Positions 27,260-41,083 of a DNA stretch of 64,000 nt are shown in pieces. The DNA is from Tomocerus qinae (Eukaryota; Arthropoda; Collembola; Entomobryomorpha; Tomoceridae), in NCBI GenBank assembly GCA_020055645.1, contig CM034547.1, forward strand, positions 20,313,013 to 20,377,012. The letters are read 5' to 3'. The position numbers and the translations under genes were made by a program. Below the pieces are notes generated by a model. That model had not been told where the DNA came from, did not search any database, and saw nothing but the letters and a program-made list of their open reading frames with translations. How positions within the stretch are numbered: position 1 is the stretch's first letter; every line of letters starts with the position of its first letter.

Positions 27260-27957
27260 TTATATTTGTATGTTGAAAAATTCAGTATAAAATGTCACTT
27301 TTGCTCTACGGGTTGGAAAGGTTAGTTTGGCCCACGACGAGTGATACTTGAGGGCCCGTGTCCTCTCTTGTCTCCAAAGAAGCTCTTGAGAGTACAATTT
27401 TAGTTTTCGGTCATGGTTCACCTGCTGACAAGGAAAAATATCGACCGCTGACTTTACATTAACTGTGTATCGTAATGCATCCTTGACTTCACTTACTATT
27501 CCAGAATACTTTTCTATATTACTTGGTTGTAATGACAAACAATCCATACTCTCCTTCACTCGAATTATACTAACATTAAGTAAGCGGTATATGCTAAGTA
27601 GTATTCACCAAACGACTTAGACCTACATAGTGTATAAATACCACTTATATACAGTGACAATACTTTTGCTACAAATGCTTGAGTGCTATGCACATCAAAC
27701 ACCTCGAATTTCATAGAATAGTACATATCTTAGAAATATATCTCTGCATTTCCTAACCACTGCGTTGGTGGATTCCAAAAAGGTAGAAGGGTCCCCAGTA
27801 GGAGAGTATTGCGGGTATTCAGTGTAAAAGGTTGGAGGCGGGTCCTAACTTCTTCACGCTCTCCTTCCACAAAGCAACATATACTTCGTTTGGAAATCAC
27901 AAAAGATTCCTTGAAAAAATCAAGTTTGGCATGGGGAGATGGATTGATGTATATTTC
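27260..27957 (-). pseudogene. Possible coding remnant, minus strand
   Basis: One minus frame runs from 27957 to a TAA at 27567-27565 and is interrupted only by a TAA at 27732-27730: about 75 codons, a stop, then about 54 codons. A second frame overlaps its end and stays open for 115 codons (27604-27260). About 700 bases can thus be read through with one stop and one frame change. The products are mixed in composition (for example CCFVEGEREEVRTR, then NPPTQWLGNAEIYF), with a higher share of charged residues than most frames here. A strong acceptor-like TTTTTCTTACAG lies just beyond the end on the same strand (near 27258-27247). It could be a broken gene, adjacent exons, or chance in a less AT-rich patch. 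No family is recognised. Confidence 0.2.
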
Positions 27958-28044
27958 TCACTATTGAAGCCCTTATTACCTGCGTAGTTCCTTACTAGAA
28001 TATTACAGAAAGATATAAGGAATAGGATACAAAGTTTGTTTCAG

Positions 28045-28221
28045 GTTCCTTATTGCTTTGTTAGAGAAAGGAAATATAAAGTGGCAAACATTGTCATGTA
28101 TGTTATATTACCTTTCTTATGCAATGTTCGTCCAACGTACGATGGCTCTTTTCACTGGTGGACTGCATTTTTAACATTGTACAGAATATATAAAAAAATC
28201 GTACGTAAACAGACAAAGTAG
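28045..28221 (+). other. Candidate exon with a hydrophobic segment
   Basis: An acceptor-like GTTTGTTTCAG ends at 28044. The frame is then open for 58 codons to a TAG at 28219-28221, which overlaps donor-like GTAGGT (28218) and GTAAGT (28222). The product has a hydrophobic stretch (NIVMYVILPFLC), then RPTYDGSFHWW and a basic tail (YRIYKKIVRK), a layout seen in membrane-protein loops. The family is not identified. It converges tail to tail with the minus-strand remnant at 27260-27957. Confidence 0.15.
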
Positions 28222-31200
28222 GTAAGTATTGGAGTGTAAAGGGCACCCAAAGGAAACGTAAGGAGTTGAGGAGTAGAAAAGTTGAGTGAGTTCATTTTCT
28301 CTTTGAAAAACGAAAGGTGTTCATTGGTTTGAAAAGAGCCTTTCTCTATTCACTTAGGCAGGAGAGGGACATGCCGCATCAAAGAATAATATACGTTACG
28401 TGTGTTCAGTGGAGCATCTTGAGATGTTTAGTTTCCTAATGAAATGAACCTTTCTTCATCTGTGGTGTGCTGCTCATTTCTTCGGCCTGCCTTACAATTT
28501 CAAACAACAAGTGACCAAATGAACTCGAACAAAATTTGTAGTTACTTATGTTGCATTTGTTCTGTTTCTATTCAAAATACAATGCTATGTGAGTTCAGTA
28601 GTTTGTGTTTGGCTAGAAGTAATATAGAAAAACGGATTTAAATTCTACCTTTATCTATGGAAAGAGTCAGTGATAATGATAGGTTTTGGTTAGCGTAACA
28701 AACCAGGTATTTTAAGAATCACTATTCCCAACGGTATCCATTTCTGTAGGTATTTTACAAACCTTTAGGTACTTGTATTTGACATACCTCTTTGGCATTA
28801 GTGAAGTTTATACTCTAATAGTGTACAGAATAGTCTGTAAGATTCTTTTCTTCTTTGTAAGTAAACAGTTGATCATTTGGTACATTGTTACACTAATTGT
28901 ATTTGTAAAAAACTGAAAAGCATCCCAATGTGTAAGAAATGACTAATTACAGAGTGTAGCTACAAAACGGAGCATTAGTTTTGTGTTGGGATGCGGTGGA
29001 CCACTTTAATCAGCATTGTAATGAAACGATTGAATAAGATTCCTGGAACCGCACGTAACACATCAACCATGATATTTTCCATTAGTGCATCACACGTAAA
29101 GATTAAGAATAATAGAATTTACGCTGTGTTCATGCAAGTTCTTTTGTTCCAAGACAACCGCAGTAGCTGTCTTGGTTTGCGATTAGTAACTTCTTACGTC
29201 AATGTAGCACCTTCAGTCAGTACCTGTTAAAACGAATCGAATCGAGAGTTCATCTTCCCTCACACTCACAACCAGCCAAGTCACATTAAATTACATTTCA
29301 CATAATCTGTCTAATATAATTAATGTTACGCTCTACCTTATAGTAGTTTATGCACTCGCATAGTAAATAATAATCATGGAAATGGAAATAAGAACTTCAA
29401 CATTATGTTCTAGTTTGGCAGAACACATTAAGTCTGAACAAATGGATCTAAATGGCGGCATCTGTATCAGTGAATCATATCAACTACTTATATAACCATT
29501 ATAAAAAGGCAAGTAACTTCAGGCAGAAATCTTATTAGAGTCTACTCCCTTAACAGTAATGACGACATCACAAAGCTTGTTCTCTCAAAACTCTTACTAT
29601 CTCTATCTCTTCAATAATTTTATAGCATAATATAATTATGCATCTATAGGTGCAACAGATATTTAATAAGATTATCGCAACCAATACCCATTCCTAATCC
29701 CAATTAATTTATCTAGTCCGAAAGCTATTTGAACAAGTATTCTCCAAAGTATACACAACCTATACCAATGCATTATCATTTTCCCTTGCACTTAGATGAT
29801 GACCACGGTTCAACTTTTCTTCTGCTATTACACAAGCTATTAACTACTATAATACAAATTCCCACCACTGTATTAGTACAATAGTCATTCTTATTTCTAG
29901 TTTTACTAATACTTTTTAATTTTATTTACGTCAAAAGTCTATTCAATAGTTTCATGAGCATGCATTCAAACATCATTTTCTGAAATATTAGACCTACTGA
30001 ATGTAAAGATAAAAATAATATTTTCATTTTCATCAATGTTTACAACAACATCATAATCATGCAGTCATAAAATATTTGAAGAATAAACAGAAATGGATTG
30101 GAGATAGAAAATCTAGGGATTGATTTTCCTAATGTTGAATAAATACCGAAATAACAATTTGCTTTAGCAAAATAGTGGATTCCTGATCAGCTGCCTTTTA
30201 TTTGTCGATGTATGGTATTGGCATATATCCGTGCAATGCATGGATTGGAATGGAATGTGTTTTCGCATTCTTGAGAACAAGTATAAGAGGAATCCACTCC
30301 CATCGCATCTCCAGCTCTCAACTACTAGTTTATCAGTAGGGATGTGAGCATGGAAAGATACAGGGAGAGTGTAGAGATGGTAAGGTAAGGCTGTGATTGT
30401 GAGTTGAGTGAAGAGTCCCCATTATCATTAAGAACCTGTAGTTGTTGAATTGAATAGTTGCATAGCATCATCATCACTAAACTACAGCACAATGAATACT
30501 TAAAGAGAATATTTACTAGTAGACTGTAGTTAAAGTCCATTAGATTGCAAGCATCCCCTAATACATTCCATGCCACTATAAAATGTAAAGAACAAGAAAT
30601 TACTAGCTAAGTAGATGAAACCACCGTTGAGTGTGTAAGTTATAACCAATGCACTGCCTCCAAATATTTTACCTCTGCAGAATTCACCTTTTTCTGTCTG
30701 ACCCCGTGCAAATTTCATCCTATTATAGTCTTCTCTTTATCTATGACTTAAATTATCCAGTACGGCATACCTTATGGAATTTATATTATGATTCTCTGCG
30801 GTCGACCCGGATTAGCCTATTGGCTTCTGCGTAATTTACTATTTAGCAAATTCTCGAGCTTCTAGTTCTTTAAACCCCATTTAATCAATTCTGCTCAGGG
30901 ATTTGCTTCTCATTTAATTATTGTGGTACTGTCCCGGATGAGTGGAATTTTTCTCAACACAACAATGCATATGCTAAGGAATCTTGTAGTATTATCAACC
31001 ATTTTCATATTTAACTCTTCAACCTGAATTGTTGTCACTTGGGTACATTCCAGAAATCAGTAATAATAATAATGTTATCTAAGATCCGTTGAGAAGGATT
31101 TCTGTTATTACAATATCAGAAAATCGTGAAGGGGAAAGAATGAAAAAGAACATCAGTCAAGACACAACATGTCTTAAGAAACATCCGTATAAACACAAAA

Positions 31201-34029
31201 CTTAAGCATGCCTTGACTAATGCGTTTGGATCTCAAAATGTAAACACTTCTTGAATGTGTCACATTGTCATCCGAATAATACAAAGTACATGGACTTAGA
31301 ATGGCTAGTCAACAACGATACTGTAGTAGCACTATTGAAAAAGTATTCAAATTGGATTTACAACAGGGAGCATTAAGTATCCAACCAAGAAGTGTCCCTT
31401 ATTACAATACGTAAACATATTGTACATGCATAATACATTGTAATACATCACCATTGGTCTATAAGACACCTTTTAGCTCTTATAATATATCCAAGGGAAT
31501 TCCGTAGCAAAAAGATAAAGAATCTTACACATCCCACCTAGCACCTGTTCCATACATTTCCGTAAAATCCAGAAAAATGATGCAGATGCATTTGAGAATG
31601 TCACGCTAGAATGTATGTCCGCAGTGGTGATCATGTTATGCAAATCTTGATAATATCACCAAATGGAGCTTCAAAGCTACTACATATAGGACTAGTGGTA
31701 GTAATTCATAAAGAACTCACAATGGATTATACCCATTTAGGTTTCCGCATAAAAATGCAAATTAAACACAAATAGTCACACGTTGTCACTCAAATAAGAC
31801 TATAAATCACGCCTTTTCTACAGGATCTTAGAGGAAAAGCATTAGTTGCTCAGAGCTGCTACTAAATGCTTTTGACGTGGGCTGTAATTTTGATTCCTCA
31901 AATCAGCTATTACACCAGACCAGGTCAAGCCACATAATTACTAACTACTTAAAAGGGACTAGTGCAGATAGTAAGCATTTCTACATTTCTCCTCACAGTT
32001 TGATATAATATCTGTAGGCACAATAGTAACTACTTTTTCTCTCCGATTGTCATGTTCATGTAGTAGTTAGTGCTTTGTTTCACTATACAGTTTAGACATA
32101 AGCAATTACAATTCGATGCAAAAAGTGGACTTAGCTCCGCTCAACCTCAACTCACTGGAATGGAAATCAAACTGTGGAAAACTGCTGCCGACTGACGCGT
32201 TGAGAGAATCTTCGTTTACTTAATTTCCAAGAACATTCCATTCTTTCATTAGGCAGTTCTTTACATTAAACAAATACCAATTCGTTTACCTGAACGTATA
32301 CTATCTAAGTAATACGCATTTACGATCTATCTATATGAAATTAAACATCCAACCATTATGCTACACTTAAACCTAAAATCCCACTAACGAGCATAAAGTC
32401 TCAGTCAACATTAATTCAATCACAATCTTGAAAAACAATAAAAGGAAGACCGATAAAGGTGACCGACCTGATCTGGCACGGACATGCCACGACATGGGAA
32501 ACACATCAACAATCCTAAAGACCAAATACTACTTATAATAGCAGACTGCACGGATAGTTTCTTGCTCTTACTTTCTTGGGAATGAGAAATTGTTGATTTA
32601 ATACATTATTAATGTACCTTCTATGTCCAAATAAAATATTGCTGAGATACCCATAGATATAGAAAGGGGATTTAGATAACGCATAACAAAATAACAGGAT
32701 AAGTAACAGGATATTGTAAACAGGCAAAAAGCTTCCATTCTCCACACTTTTTACACACGTTTCCCGGTCTTGTACTTTCGTACAACAAACGCTTCCATAT
32801 AAATTAATACATTGTGAGATAGGGAAATGTTTCTTCTAGTAGCGTGTGTTAGTGTGTTTCTAATTCTATGGAGATACCTAAAATGTTATTAAATCCTTGT
32901 ATAATCAACTGCACATTTTTACAATTAAAAAATGCAACCTTGAGAGATTTAAACCATCTTGTAATGTGTCTTACTCTCCAAGTCACTTCTCTTCAAGCTA
33001 AATACACAAAACAAAGCAAATACCTTACCTCTATACACTTCTCAGAGATAACATTGCAAATAATGTTGATTTCATTATGATGAAGATTAAAACTTGTGAA
33101 ACGGCTTATCAAGAAAAAGGAACTTGCAATTTCACAAATGATTACACATATTATTGTTCTATGCCTATATACATATATTATTGTTTATTCCTAATTCCCA
33201 ACTGAGTTAATCTGCCGATAGTATACTATGACATACATGCTTCTATTTCATAGGTATGATTATTGCATAGCTAAGAAAATAGTTACCTAAAAATATTAAC
33301 ATATTACAGCAAAGGTTGGAATGAACTGCGTTAGTAATTCATCAGAGGGTTAAGTGGTATTCGATTCCCAAATGACGTCTTTACTTAAGAAAACGTATAA
33401 TAAGAGGTACATTTAGGAATTTACACTGGATTAAAATTTGTAAGGGGATCTGACGCATAAGTAAGTATTTGAGCCCTAAACGAAATAAAATTCTTAAAAT
33501 GAGATAAACACGAAATACAAGATAACAAAAAGGTAAAGCTGCGAAAATCCCATGTAACGTAAGTAATAATGAAGCTTAGGAAGTTTCTTAATCTCTAACA
33601 AAGCTAAGATGTCAAACTCTATACACATGTACATATTAGGAACAATTTTCTGTACATTTTACGACTCGTCTGATAAAATGGAGAACATTTGATTTGTGTA
33701 CAAGGAGAGTAAGTACTGTGTAAAGGATATTCAAAACGTGAATGTATATTTTAGACAATAATAGTTTTACACCTGTAATATTGTGTAATGATAGAACTCA
33801 GAACTCATCATCTGTGAAGATTTACCTCCCAGAGACTATAGTTGCTGTAATGAATAGATTACAAGTACATACATTAGAGGGTTGTACTAAGTCTGCAGTG
33901 CAATATTATAATAGTGAATAAACCGGCTATGGAGTCGTACCTATGTGAGTACTTATACTTATTTATGTAGCAGAGGAGCAATTCATGATCATGGGAAAAT
34001 AGTTTTTACTTAGCTCTTTCCCTTTGTAG
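28222..34029. other. AT-rich DNA, no convincing gene
   Basis: Only chance-length frames were found, for example 28991-29230 plus and 30325-30576 minus. There is a (TAA) run at 31061-31073. No RNA gene, transposon or long repeat was recognised. Confidence 0.55.
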
Positions 34030-34639
34030 AGTGCTGCACAAATTCTTATAAGATTAGCATTAGACATTGAACGTGAAATGCAATTGAATAACATTCCTTT
34101 CCTTTTTGCATTCTTTCTTCAGCCTCTTCTCCCTGTTGTTGCATGTATTGTAACATTATCATTAGCCATAGGTAGGTAACTTTATCTTTCTTGATGCGGT
34201 ACACTCATACACCTCTGTTAGTATACCTAGGAGATAATGTGCTGATTTGGATGCGGATCAAATCTTACATTTACTAGTATATACCTACTATATTTACTAT
34301 ACAAAATAAGTCCCTTCTATAGTTAGTACATTGTTAATTTCTTATTTCCGTAAAGGGATGATATCTTTTAAAATCTAGAATCTTGATTCACATCAAGACG
34401 TTTATGGAACAATTAATGTCCCACGTATTTTTACAGAGCAGTTTTACGAATTAAGCCATTTCATTCCGTCTCAGAGGCTAATCCGCTTGCAAATGGGTAG
34501 GCTACCTTTTAATCTGCCCACATTACAACTAGAGAAGGTGGATGCTAATGGTAGACTGAAAAAGCAAGAGTTTGAATGGGACAAGATGAGTCAAAGGCAG
34601 TATTATTACATAAATGAGATAAATAGTGTGAAAACATAA
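34030..34639 (+). CDS. Candidate two-exon 3' part of a gene, unknown protein
   Basis: Exon A (34030-34171) follows a good acceptor, CTCTTTCCCTTTGTAG, and ends at a donor, ATAG|GTAGGT. Exon B (34437-34639) follows an acceptor, ATTTTTACAG, and ends at TAA (34637-34639). The implied intron is 265 bases and the junction codon reads G|AG, so the frame is kept. Joined, they give about 114 residues: an amphipathic start (LALDIEREMQ), a hydrophobic segment likely to span a membrane (PFLFAFFLQPLLPVV with the following residues), then a polar, basic tail ending near QRQYYYINE. Exon B alone is open upstream to 34379. No start codon, 5' exon or polyadenylation signal was located and no family is recognised. 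Each element could arise by chance; a phase match has a one-in-three prior. Confidence 0.2.
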
Positions 34640-37600
34640 GTGGGAGTTGGTACAATATGAAATTGTATTAAAGGGAATCCGAGTAATAAAGTTGATTAGG
34701 AGGTTGGAAAAGGATGAATTCTCTAATCATGTAATAACCACTGGAATGCGAAATGCAACCCAAAGCTATAGACTCTAATAAAATACACGTAAACCAAAGT
34801 AAATCTGAAAGACCTAATCTCGTTGGGTTTTATGTAACCAAAAGAACTGGATGATGAGATCATATTGTACTGACTCAAAGAAATCATTTTCTTTTGATGC
34901 AATTTTGAGATGGTAAATCAAGTCTGATGTACACGTACTAGTTAACAATAACAAGAGTTCATTTCACATTCACAAAATAAGAGACGCAGACAGATAATCA
35001 TACGAAGGAGGTAAATTATAATTCCTAAAGCCTCAAAGCTAAAAAGATTGGAATTGTTCACTTGGAATTCCTCATCTTTCTCTATCTGTAACTCATCTAT
35101 TGAATTTAAATTACTACAAAGTCATCTTCTGCACCAGATTTAACTATATAGCACAGAGTACAAGTCAGAGGAGCATGCATCTTCTAGTTATATTATTTCT
35201 TGTAAATTGTTGCCTGTGTATAATACTTCCACTTTGTTACCCTTTCATCTTTCCCCATCCGTATCAGACGGAATGCAATGAAATAATGTAATTTCACGGC
35301 TTAAATGCTATTGAAAATCTCATAATCTTGACGTTCATGGTATTCTGTAGTGTGTATGAAGATCCTGCAGAGTTTATTCAAGATCAGTGAAGGGAGATGT
35401 TGCGTTATGTTATTTTATATGTTATCTCATGTTATTTAGCTGCCAGGCTAAGAAAATGCCGCACACAAATGCCAATACCCACCTGCAAGCTACCATTACA
35501 TAATATGTTATTACTCTACATTCATATACTACACCGAGTGTCTACGAGCAATTGTTATTAACACGAACTTTTAATAAAGAATGATGAGATAGCTTTTGCA
35601 TCAAATCCAAAGAATTTCACACTTGATTTAGCGATTGCCGTGCCTTGGAGCTAATCTCAATTTTCTCTGTGTCTAATACCAACACTTACACCTTCACATG
35701 TGTGTGCACAACAATATGACATGACAGCGGCGAAATCAATTGAATTGGAGGTTTTAAAAGATAGTAAACCTTTGTACAGTGTGCGAAACGATTGTGCAAT
35801 TTGTTAGTGTCATGATTCTGCGTAAACTTTAACCTATCCCTTTTGCAAAATGACTTAAAGTGAAACTAATAAAGTAGAACGAGAAAGAAAAAAAAACATT
35901 TATGACCGTTGGCTCTATTGAGTACTAAATTTACGTTGAACTGTACTTTACACTAAATATAAACCAGTCATTATGCAGGAGGTACTAGGAACTTTAACTT
36001 TACTATGTATTTAAAGTCAAATTAAGCCATATTACACCTGGTTTGGTCATATTTAAGAATAAGTATCTAGGTTAAGTTATAGATGGTCGTTCAATAAAGG
36101 CATTATGTCAGGTCTATATAGAGAAGATATTGTAAAAGTTTAGTACATGCTCTTTTCTTGTTGTTGATTCCATTTATGAAGTGAGTTTCTTAAGTTAGTT
36201 GCTTCCATGAACAGTATATAACCATTGTGTGTTTTCTTGTCTCGTCAACAATGCCATAGTGTGGGGTACAATGGCTGAGAGCACTAAAGGGGACAAGAGA
36301 AAGACACTTGAGCGAACAATGACCATAAAGTTTAAGCAAGTGAAATAAATAAATGAGCTCCCGCACTTCTTGTATTTATCTATACTAGTATTCTGAATAT
36401 CAAGTATACCATAGGGCACGAATTATATAAAAACTTAAATACTTGCATCAACATAATATACGATTATGTGAATGTGTCTTCCTACGAGAACACAATTTAA
36501 TATGTCACGGTGAGAAAATTGAAAAACGTTCATAGTTGCTGTTAAAAGTCTGGTAAATCCTCTATCTCCTACTATAAAACCAGAGGCAATTATGACGAGT
36601 TTAACCCTTCACCTACGATGTTCTCTGGCGTATTTAGCAAATGATGAGCATATTAAACGCAGGGATATTTAAGTGCTGTATGTAGAGTAGTAGGATGAGT
36701 TTGGAGTACTGGCTCCTCCACTCTGCATGTGGAGTGTAAAGCTCTCATCAGTTTACTCCGTTTGATTCTTTCCTCATAATAGGAGAAGCTGTCAAGAGGA
36801 GTCTATCCATCCACATTACACAAGGTAGACCAGGCAGGGCAGAGACGAGACCACTTCCAGTTCAATCCAAGCCAGCCAGTCCACAACACGAAAGCAAAAA
36901 GCAACATTACTTTATGGTAAAATTAAATTTGGATGCAACAACCGTTCTGCTCTTAAGTGATATTACATACTTGAGCTATTCAGACTGCCTTACCTACAAG
37001 CAATAAAAATGTGTGAAAACACCAAGTGAGGTAGGGCACATTTACTCAGATTCTGTCTTAATAAATTAAAAAGCTGCGTTAGAGATAATTGACAGGGAAT
37101 TATTGCCTGTGGTGATCTTCTCCTCAGAAACTTATGAGCTTGTCTTCTATCGATGCATAAATACCAGTATATACTCATCCAACACAAAGAGCTCTATTAT
37201 TGAGCAGACACTAAACGCAGATTTATCTTGGGAAATCAAATACTTCATCTATTTTACTTGTATTATTACTACAAAATGGATTCCACGTACACGTATTAGT
37301 GTTTTATATATTGACTAGTAAAAATCAACTGCAATAACCAATCTAATGTTACATGTTTTTTCAAATAGTATCTATTATACTATCATCATCGTCCATGTCC
37401 GTCACATTTTAATTTCTTTGGTTACCTTTTTATGTTGGAAGCAACTAGGAGGAGAAGAATGCATGTAAACTTACAGCGTGTGTTGAGTTTACATAAGTCC
37501 TTGGAATTCAAACCAAATCATAAAACAGAAGTGGACACTTAAAATGCTACCCGTAGAACCATTCAGCAACCTGATATGATATTATATTGGCTATTTAATA

Positions 37601-38614
37601 CTGTGATTAAACTCAATCTTTTCAACCAACCACTCAACTCATGACATGACTAGAAAAATCCTCCTGAAAAAATGAACTTGTCGTCCTATAAAAGTGTATT
37701 ACATAGATCTTTTGTAAATCCAGGGGACAGAAAGTAATAATATAATGAATATTTTTTCCATGTTCTTGTGTATGTGGACGCTACTACTGTATTGTTCTCT
37801 TCCATGATGGAGATGCTCATTTAATGGCCAACACATTTGTACAGATATAAAGACGAACTCGTATTTGTATTTTGTAACCTTGTCTCATTCACATCTACAT
37901 TAAATCTACAGATAGATCTTACCATGTTAACTTACGGACATGTTGTTTTATAATAAAATCTTGTACAATAAATACTAGAACGAGAAACTTTATCTCAGGC
38001 CATCATCAAAATAATACTAACTGAACTCTCTCAAGATAACCAAACAATACTAAATACATATGCAAACATTTAATATAGACACTATACCTATATAGGTATT
38101 ATAGTTTATGCCACAAGGAAAAGCAACTGTCTGCAGCATTCTAATGTGTAGTGACGAGAAAGAAATTCAAACTACATCGTTTGTTATATCATGGCATGTC
38201 ATGTTATGTGCAACATACATGTACAACATTATAATACCACATTGTTCTGTATTCTATTACTTTCAGCTTGAATTATATTGCATTCAGTATTATATTCTAG
38301 TAAACACTACTCTTGTTTTGTTATTTGCCTAGTACATCTCAGTTCATCCTTCCAAAATAATGATAAGTACACAAATTCTATTAAATACTGTCTTCCTTGC
38401 TATATTATGTTATTCTAGATCTTCCCTCAGTTAAAAAATCCATGACTTCTTTGACAACGTAATACTAACACTCTGTCCACTCTAGCTTTACATACATGCA
38501 GCATAAGCATACAAAAACTATTATGATGAAGTAGTTTTCCAATGGGAATTTGACAATAGCATCTTCTATTATCAAGTAATATGCATGCATGTCTGCTGGG
38601 AGAATGTAGAGATT

Positions 38615-38626
38615 GACGACGACGAC
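38615..38626 (+). repeat. (GAC)4 run
   Basis: Four GAC units. On the minus strand they read as a valine tract in an otherwise unremarkable open frame. Confidence 0.8.
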
Positions 38627-39419
38627 CACGAAGACGCTGAGTTCAGACGATCGGACTCTCACTGAGAACTCACTCACTTACTCTCAGAAAGCATCTCAGC
38701 CTGACGGAGATGTTTCTTGATGAAAGTACAGCTTTACTTCCATCTCGTACCGTTGTACCCAATACACATTTCCGTAATTTGAAGTAGTGCACAGCATATA
38801 AGTAAACTATGTAATTACATTAATTTATAGATACCATTCATGAATATTAAGCAGACACAATATTTGCTTTATCATGCAAAATAAATTATTTGCATTTTCA
38901 CAATTAAATCGTATTTACTACTCTTTGTCATTTTAATGTTTTACTAAAATATCTTTCATGAATATTATAGAACATACAATAATTGTATTTACATTACCAC
39001 ATCAGATACATGGGGCTGGAGTTCCTAAAGAACTATAATTTAAAAAGTTATCATCCAGAGTTTCCTTTTGATTCTGAAAGGAAAGAATTTGGATTTTATC
39101 GGCTTTGACGCTATCTTGTAGAACCTTGTCTATAAAACACGAAGAAATTGTGGCTAATCAAATGTGTTGATGTCTTTTTTGTCATTGAGCATTGGAGAAG
39201 TATTTGATGCATTTTAATTTCCCCCGTGGCTCGAGTTTGCTATCTGACAATGACATGAAGAGGAAAGTAAAAGGTGGATGGAACTGTTCTTTCTGTATCA
39301 CAGCATCCAAATTCCAAACGTAAGTGTCGAACCAAGGGGAGGGAAAGAGCAGCCTCCCTTCAATAGCACTTTTTAGAAGTCATGATTATTATGAGGAACA
39401 TTATCATCTTTGATCAACA

Positions 39420-39431
39420 TTCCTTCCTTCC
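39420..39431 (+). repeat. (TTCC)3 run
   Basis: Three TTCC units followed by T4. CCTTCC-type runs also occur at 3870-3881 and 45411-45437. Confidence 0.8.
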
Positions 39432-41083
39432 TTTTAAAATCAGGATGGATTGATCCATCACAAGAGTAATGGGCCAGAGATAAATTCAAAGATTAACGAA
39501 TCCATTACTGCAGATTCCTAAGCATAGTACTACTTTCGTTTACTTCTTCCCACTGGCATCATGAAATCCATACTGTCGTAATGCTAACTTTGATATACAT
39601 TTCTATTTGAAGTTCAGCCCGGTCAGTGAGTCAGATTTAGAATGAAAGTATTCAGCATAGGATAGCTATATTGCAATCCAATCCGAAAAATCTTCATTGA
39701 GAATGGAATGTTGATTAGCTGACTTGGATTGGTTTTCTATGGTCAAATTCAATTTTAAGAATGCATATTGAACATCGATATAGAAATCGACTTGAAATAG
39801 AAAGATAAACGAGGAAGTAACAGTAAGCTAAGTGTGAGCAGTTATACTATAGTCATTTATCTACTAAGATCACCGTTTGGTTTGGACATAGAATGATGAT
39901 TTGAGATGGATGATATTTGTAGTGAGCTGACTGAGTCAAGTCTCACCTTGTTTTCTAGGATTTTTGTATTTCTGAAGTGAACCCTGGTCTGACTGATTTG
40001 AGTTTGAGCTATGTAGGGCCGGTGTTGCTGAAGCAATGTAAGTTGAGTGTAGAAAATCACAATGCGAAACGTGAGGATCATATTTTACGTTGGAATAATA
40101 GTTAATGCATACTTTTAGTGCGCTGTTACACAGAATGTGATATTATTATATAAAAAAAGTAGTGTATATGCCTAGAGAGTATATTTACTATAGTAAATAG
40201 GGTCTGAGTGTATTTAAGTGTTGAGAAGATGGTACATAATACATAGATAAAGTGTGATGTGAGTGAAGCAATGTATTATCACTGACTGATGATCGTGAAG
40301 ATGGTGATGACGATTTCGTTTAGTTTAGACGTGGTTTGTTTGGTGTGGCTGGCTGGGGATGAACATACATAATAGAGAAGAGCAGTAGATGAGGATTTGA
40401 AGTGGTTTGGTTCGGCTCAGCTTCAAATCAACTTCACACACAGATAGGTAGGATAGAGACAGGGAGAGAGATTAGGATGGATAGATTGGATTTGAATGAG
40501 ATTGAATCTATTTGTCTGCTGCCTTAGAAGTAATTCATGTCCAGTCAAGGCGAGTACCTAATTAAAATATGGGCTATGCGATTCAAAGATTCCTAGGCAT
40601 AGTGCAATTATTCTATGGCTGTTTTGTTCTTCATGTTTTGGATTCCATTTACTTGTACTGTTCTGGCTTGCGCTCTTCTGCTTAATAATGTTGATACTTT
40701 ATGCAACGCAAAAACAACGGAGAATGAGATTCAATGCTTTTTTATTCTAGCTTTGCTATTACGTGTATTACTTATTACTTTCATATAGGTACTTAAGGGT
40801 AATAAATATTAAGTAAGGTGATTCAATGAACGTAGTAATCATAGTCTCCTCTCATCCTGTCTTATTGTGTTCTTAGGAATAATGAATAAAACAATATGGT
40901 GCATATTGCTATTTCAAAATGCATTGCAAAGCAAAATAAATAAGTAAGGTGTACTATAGAAATTTTTTATAGATGTGTAGTGAAGTTATATTTGTGCATA
41001 AAAATGAGTAGAACGAGCTATAACACTGACGGTCATCTGGGTGGCCAAATAAGGATGAGATTTGTAATGTACTGTAGCAGAGA

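Larger units (their letters stand above)
34640..41083. other. AT-rich DNA, no convincing gene
   Basis: About 6.4 kb with only chance-length frames. An A9 run lies at 35888-35896, (GAC)4 at 38615-38626 and (TTCC)3 at 39420-39431. No RNA gene or mobile element was recognised. Confidence 0.55.
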
